Shown here: positions 61,036 to 64,000 of the stretch, piece after piece
How positions within the stretch are numbered: position 1 is the first letter of the stretch
Layout of the letters: the number at the start of each line of letters is the position of its first letter
Assembly (NCBI RefSeq): GCF_041435015.1
Contig: NZ_CP107989.1
Location: 9,238,001-9,302,000 of the forward strand
From: Streptomyces canus
Lineage (GTDB): Bacteria > Actinomycetota > Actinomycetes > Streptomycetales > Streptomycetaceae
Reading direction: 5' to 3'
Length of the DNA: 64,000 bases
Made by a program: the position numbers and the translations under genes
Notes under the pieces: generated by a model
Database searches by the model: none
What the model was told of the DNA's origin: nothing
Seen by the model: only the letters and a program-made list of their open reading frames with translations

Positions 61036-62094
61036 ATGCTGAACGCCCTGTGGAACCCGATCGTCGCCGGGGAGTTCTCCCTGCCGCACCGACTGGCGAT
61101 GGCCCCCATGACGCGGGACCGGTCCACCCCGGAAGGCATACCCACCGAGCTGAACGCCGAGTACTACGCCCAGCGCGCCTCGCACGCCCTCATCATCACC
61201 GAGGGCACCCAGCCCAACGCCGACGGCCAGGGCTACCCGCTGACCCCGGGCATCCACTCCCAGGAGCACATCGCCGGGTGGCGCAAGGTCACCGACGCCG
61301 TGCACGGCGTCGAGGGACGCATCGTCATCCAGCTCATGCACGCCGGACGGATGTCCCACCCCGACAACACCCTCCACCACCGGCAGCCGGTCGCCCCTTC
61401 CCCGGTCCAGCCGGCGGGCACCATGTTCACCGCGTCCGGACTCCAGATGCTGGTACCGCGCGAGCTGTCCACCGAGGAGGTCGCCGCGACGGTCGACGAC
61501 TTCCGGCGCGCCGCGGCGGCCGCCGTCGCGGCAGGCGCCGACGGCGTCGAGATCCACGGCGCCAACGGCTATCTCGTGCACCAGTTCCTCGCCGACAACA
61601 CCAACCAGCGCACCGACCAGTACGGCGGTTCCCTCGCCAACCGCATCCGCTTCGCCGTCGAGGTCGCCACCGCCGTGGCCGAGGAGATCGGCGCCGGCCG
61701 CACCGGCTTCCGGGTCTCTCCCGGCAACCCGTTCAACGACATCGCCGAGAGCGACACCCACGGGCTGTACCCGGCACTCGTGCGTGCCCTCGCCCCGCTC
61801 GACCTCGCCTACCTGCACATCGGCCACGGCGGCGACGACGAACTCCTGCACACCCTCCGCAAGCTGTGGCCGCACGCCTTGATCCTCAACCGGGCCGGCA
61901 CCGACATCGCCACCCGGGCCAAGGACATCGAAGACGGCCTGGCCGACATCGTCACGGTCGGTGTGATGGCCCTCGCCAACCCCGACCTGGTCGAGCGCGT
62001 ACGCACCGGCGCGCCGCTCAACACCCCCGACCCCGCCACCTTCTACGGCGGCGGCGAGGCCGGCTACACCGACTACCCGACCCACACCGCCTGA
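61036..62094 (+). CDS. Old Yellow Enzyme-type alkene reductase
   Basis: FMN-dependent ene-reductase of 352 residues from ATG 61036 (GAGGAAAC upstream). MAPMTRDRSTPEGIPTEL, LIITEGTQPNADGQGYPLTP, IQLMHAGRMSHPD and EIHGANGYLVHQFLADNTNQ, then RTDQYGGSLANR, cover the barrel with the FMN-binding and His/Asn-type substrate pair (HGAN). It reduces activated C=C bonds of enals, enones or nitro-olefins with NADPH. A detoxification role fits the TetR control. A 10-bp hairpin (62102-62131) separates it from the hydrolase gene. Confidence 0.93.
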   Translation: MLNALWNPIVAGEFSLPHRLAMAPMTRDRSTPEGIPTELNAEYYAQRASHALIITEGTQPNADGQGYPLTPGIHSQEHIAGWRKVTDAVHGVEGRIVIQLMHAGRMSHPDNTLHHRQPVAPSPVQPAGTMFTASGLQMLVPRELSTEEVAATVDDFRRAAAAAVAAGADGVEIHGANGYLVHQFLADNTNQRTDQYGGSLANRIRFAVEVATAVAEEIGAGRTGFRVSPGNPFNDIAESDTHGLYPALVRALAPLDLAYLHIGHGGDDELLHTLRKLWPHALILNRAGTDIATRAKDIEDGLADIVTVGVMALANPDLVERVRTGAPLNTPDPATFYGGGEAGYTDYPTHTA

Positions 62095-62101
62095 CCAACC
62101 C

Positions 62102-62131
62102 GCCATACCGGTCCTGGCCGGCCGGTATGGC
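62102..62131 (+). terminator. Hairpin between ene-reductase and hydrolase genes
   Basis: GCCATACCGG (62102-62111) pairs perfectly with CCGGTATGGC (62122-62131) around a 10-base loop, starting 8 bases after the ene-reductase stop. In an operon it may be an attenuator or an mRNA-stabilising stem instead of a complete terminator. Confidence 0.5.
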
Positions 62132-62156
62132 CGCAATGGCCCCACGGAGGTGCCAC

Positions 62157-63074
62157 GTGTCTGAGCAGACTGCTGTTGAACTGAGCCCGGAAGCCCTCGA
62201 GTTCGCGAACTTCATGGCCGGGCTGGCCATTCCCGAGTCCGAGTTGGACGCGATGCGCATCGTGTCGGAGAGTGTCCATCTCACGGCCCGGGAGCCGGAA
62301 GGCGTCACCTATCGCGAGGTGGACGCAGGTGGCGTTCTGGGAATCTGGTGCGAACCCGTCGGCGCCAACACCGACTACGTCCTCCTGCACGGTCACGCCG
62401 GGGGCTCCGTTCTGTCGTCGGCGTTCGTCGACCGAAAGCTTGCGGGTCATATCGCCAAGGCCGCCGGGGCCCCCGTACTGGTCCTGGACTTCCGGCGGGC
62501 GCCGGAACACAAGTACCCGGCACAGGTGGACGACGCCGAGGCGGCCTTCAACTGGCTGCTGTCCAAAGGGTATGAGCCGGGGAACATCATCACGATCGGC
62601 CACTCGATCGGCGGGTTCATCGCCGTCGCCCTGGCGCTGCGCCTGCGCGACAAGAAGCTGCCACTGCCCGGCGCCATCGTGTCGATCTCTCCCTGGTGTG
62701 ACCTGGAGATCGCCAACGAGACCATGGTGACCAAGGCCGAGACGGACAAGATCCTCAGCAGGGAACTCCTGCAGTTCTTCCGGGACGCCTGGATCGGCGG
62801 CACGGGCATCGAGGTCACGGACACCCGGATCAACCTGAACCGGGCGGACCTGAACGGGCTGCCCCCGACCCTCGTCTCATGGGGAACGTACGAGGTCCTG
62901 GCCGGCGAGGACGAGGAGTTCGCCGCCCGCCTCAAGGACGCCGGAATCGACACGGCGACCGTGGTGGTCCCCGGAGGCCAGCACTCGTACGTCTACGGCG
63001 CAGGCCGGGTTCCGGAAGTCGACGCCGCCCTCGCCCGGATCGGAGCGTGGGTCCGGGAGAAGGCGAAGATCTGA
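62157..63074 (+). CDS. Alpha/beta hydrolase of the hormone-sensitive lipase type
   Basis: A 305-residue esterase from GTG 62157 (CGGAGG six bases before). YVLLHGHAGGS (near 75-84) is the oxyanion-hole motif in a variant form (HGHAGG instead of HGGG), GHSIGG holds the nucleophilic serine near 150, and GGQHSYVYGAGRVPE carries the catalytic His near 276. No signal peptide. It is the last gene of the TetR-controlled operon. A decayed paralogue lies at 55597-56230. Substrate unknown. Confidence 0.9.
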   Translation: MSEQTAVELSPEALEFANFMAGLAIPESELDAMRIVSESVHLTAREPEGVTYREVDAGGVLGIWCEPVGANTDYVLLHGHAGGSVLSSAFVDRKLAGHIAKAAGAPVLVLDFRRAPEHKYPAQVDDAEAAFNWLLSKGYEPGNIITIGHSIGGFIAVALALRLRDKKLPLPGAIVSISPWCDLEIANETMVTKAETDKILSRELLQFFRDAWIGGTGIEVTDTRINLNRADLNGLPPTLVSWGTYEVLAGEDEEFAARLKDAGIDTATVVVPGGQHSYVYGAGRVPEVDAALARIGAWVREKAKI

Positions 63075-63282
63075 CCGAGCGGTAAGGGCGCGGCAGTCGC
63101 ACGATCCGCGCGCTGCCGGACCGGATCAGGGATCGGACGCGCTCGTGACCTGCGGCGGCGCGCAGATCTCACGTTCGCCGCTCTGCCGCGACCGGGAAGT
63201 CGACCGCTTCGTACGGCCTCCGGACGTCGTCCCCACGTGACCTGCCCCGTCTTCGGCCACGCCGAGAATCAGGAGAACGACG

Positions 63283-63476
63283 ATGGGCAGCCCGACCCGC
63301 AACTTGTCACGTGTACTGACGGATTCCGTGTCCCGGTACCCGCAGCGCACCGCGATCGTCTTCGGCGACGACCGCATCACGTACGGCGCCCTCGACGCCG
63401 CGGCCAACCGGCTCGCGAACCCGCTCGTCTCGCGCGGCATCCAGCCGGGGGCAAGGTCGCGCTGTCCCTCGGCTGA
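63283..63476 (+). pseudogene. Acyl-CoA ligase (AMP-binding), N-terminal remnant
   Basis: ATG 63283 opens NLSRVLTDSVSRYPQRTAIV, then GDDRITYGALDAAANRLANP and LVSRGIQPG, the beginning of a long-chain acyl-CoA synthetase. A single-base loss near 63450 shifts the frame (GKVALS continues in the next frame), and the sequence ends within 30 bases. Only ~60 of about 500 codons remain. Confidence 0.7.
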
Positions 63477-63523
63477 TGGCCGACCGCTGTCCTGCCTACG
63501 ACCGTGACCGCGAGGTCGATGAC

Positions 63524-63991
63524 TCAGGACCGGAGGCGGGCGCCCCTTCCCGGTCGGGCGGTGACGTCGCGGGGAGTGAGGGCGGAGTGGTCCGCGGAGC
63601 ATTCGACGACGACCCGGACCGGGGCGTCGCAGTCGGTGTGGCGGACGTCCAGGACAGGCCCCTCGGGGCCGAGCGCGTATGCCTCGCCCCACTGGGTCAG
63701 CGCCATCAGAACGGGCCACAGGTCCCAGCCCTTGCGGGTCAGGCGGTATTCGTTGCGGGGGCGGCTGCCGGGCTCCCGATAGGGGACGGTCTTCAGGATG
63801 CCGGCCGCGGTCAACTTGCGGAGGCGGTCGCTGAGCACGGCTTCCGAGAGGCCGATGTGGCGGTGGAAGTCGTCGAAGCGACGGACGCCGTTGACGGCGT
63901 CACGCAGGATCAGCAGCGTCCATTTCTCCCCGATCACATCGAGCGTGCGCTGGACGGGGCAGTTCTCGGTGCTCGCCTCAAGCCACTCCAT
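63524..63991 (-). CDS. HxlR family winged-helix transcriptional regulator
   Basis: A 155-residue MarR-like HxlR regulator. CPVQRTLDVIGEKWTLLILRD starts the domain with the N-terminal cysteine typical of redox- or aldehyde-sensing members (C11). FDDFHRHIGLSEAVLSDRLRKLTAAGIL is the helix-turn-helix, and RNEYRLTRKGWDLWPVLMALTQWGE the C-terminal part. The ATG at 63991 is ten bases from the window edge, so the target genes may lie beyond it. It is convergent with the acyl-CoA ligase remnant. Confidence 0.92.
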   Translation of the reverse strand: MEWLEASTENCPVQRTLDVIGEKWTLLILRDAVNGVRRFDDFHRHIGLSEAVLSDRLRKLTAAGILKTVPYREPGSRPRNEYRLTRKGWDLWPVLMALTQWGEAYALGPEGPVLDVRHTDCDAPVRVVVECSADHSALTPRDVTARPGRGARLRS

Positions 63992-64000
63992 CCCGCCATC

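Overview
The window is GC-rich actinobacterial DNA, most likely from a Streptomyces. Nearly every codon ends in G or C, long antisense shadow frames run opposite the real genes, and the gene families are typical of the genus: an ECF sigma factor next to DGPF (YCII) proteins, DUF3040, DUF6479, an Rv1733c-like protein, a SpoIIE phosphatase and a GH75 chitosanase. I counted about ten truncated or broken genes, many rearrangement scars and a high share of regulators and catabolic enzymes. This fits an arm or accessory part of a linear chromosome, but that is inference.

Layout. 1-3045: asparagine use (permease end, asparaginase, aspartate ammonia-lyase). 3367-10509: an apparent exopolysaccharide locus with a UDP-glucuronate decarboxylase-like enzyme, a membrane GT2 synthase, GalE, UDP-glucose dehydrogenase and a convergent beta-helix lipoprotein. 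10696-15398: glutaminase, two polyprenyl-dependent membrane glycosyltransferases and a D-Ala-D-Ala carboxypeptidase-like protein. 15530-16666: a short second-type Rho with a long leader. 17786-20068: an ECF42-type cassette (DGPF-SnoaL fusion, DGPF protein, sigma factor) behind a matching promoter motif. 20147-28565: mixed enzymes, PadR and amidohydrolase remnants, a molybdopterin oxidoreductase pair and a MarR gene with its palindrome. 28677-33138: a leader-ORF candidate, a PrmC-like methylase, a LysR remnant, a PAS-GAF-SpoIIE phosphatase and a secreted protein. 33318-39847: antiporter, small proteins, SDR/HTH pair and a FadH-like reductase with a PadR regulator behind a perfect 20-bp palindrome. 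39882-45989: secreted and lipid-anchored proteins, a GH75 chitosanase near a DasR-like site, SDR, TetR remnant and the dihydroxyacetone kinase operon dhaKLM. 46137-47051: an efeU-efeB deletion scar that keeps its iron box. 47453-51724: a Tat-exported enzyme with a LacI/CebR-like box, a GH15 hydrolase and DUF6479. 51832-63991: copper-binding protein, acyl-CoA dehydrogenase with a KstR-like box, acyl-CoA synthetase, two facing gene fragments, a hydroxyisobutyryl-CoA hydrolase-like protein, an MDR reductase, a TetR regulator with twin operators in front of an SDR-ene-reductase-hydrolase operon, an acyl-CoA ligase fragment and an HxlR regulator.

How the genes work together. The strongest co-operating units are the asparagine genes, the sugar-nucleotide/GT2 locus, the ECF42 cassette, dhaK-dhaL-dhaM and the TetR-controlled 60082-63074 operon. 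The best candidates for undescribed biology are the 3367-10509 polysaccharide locus, the twin-operator TetR regulon, the short Rho with its leader and the leader ORF before the PrmC-like gene. No tRNA, rRNA, CRISPR array, insertion sequence or prophage was recognised. All functional calls come from reading motifs; no database search was run.
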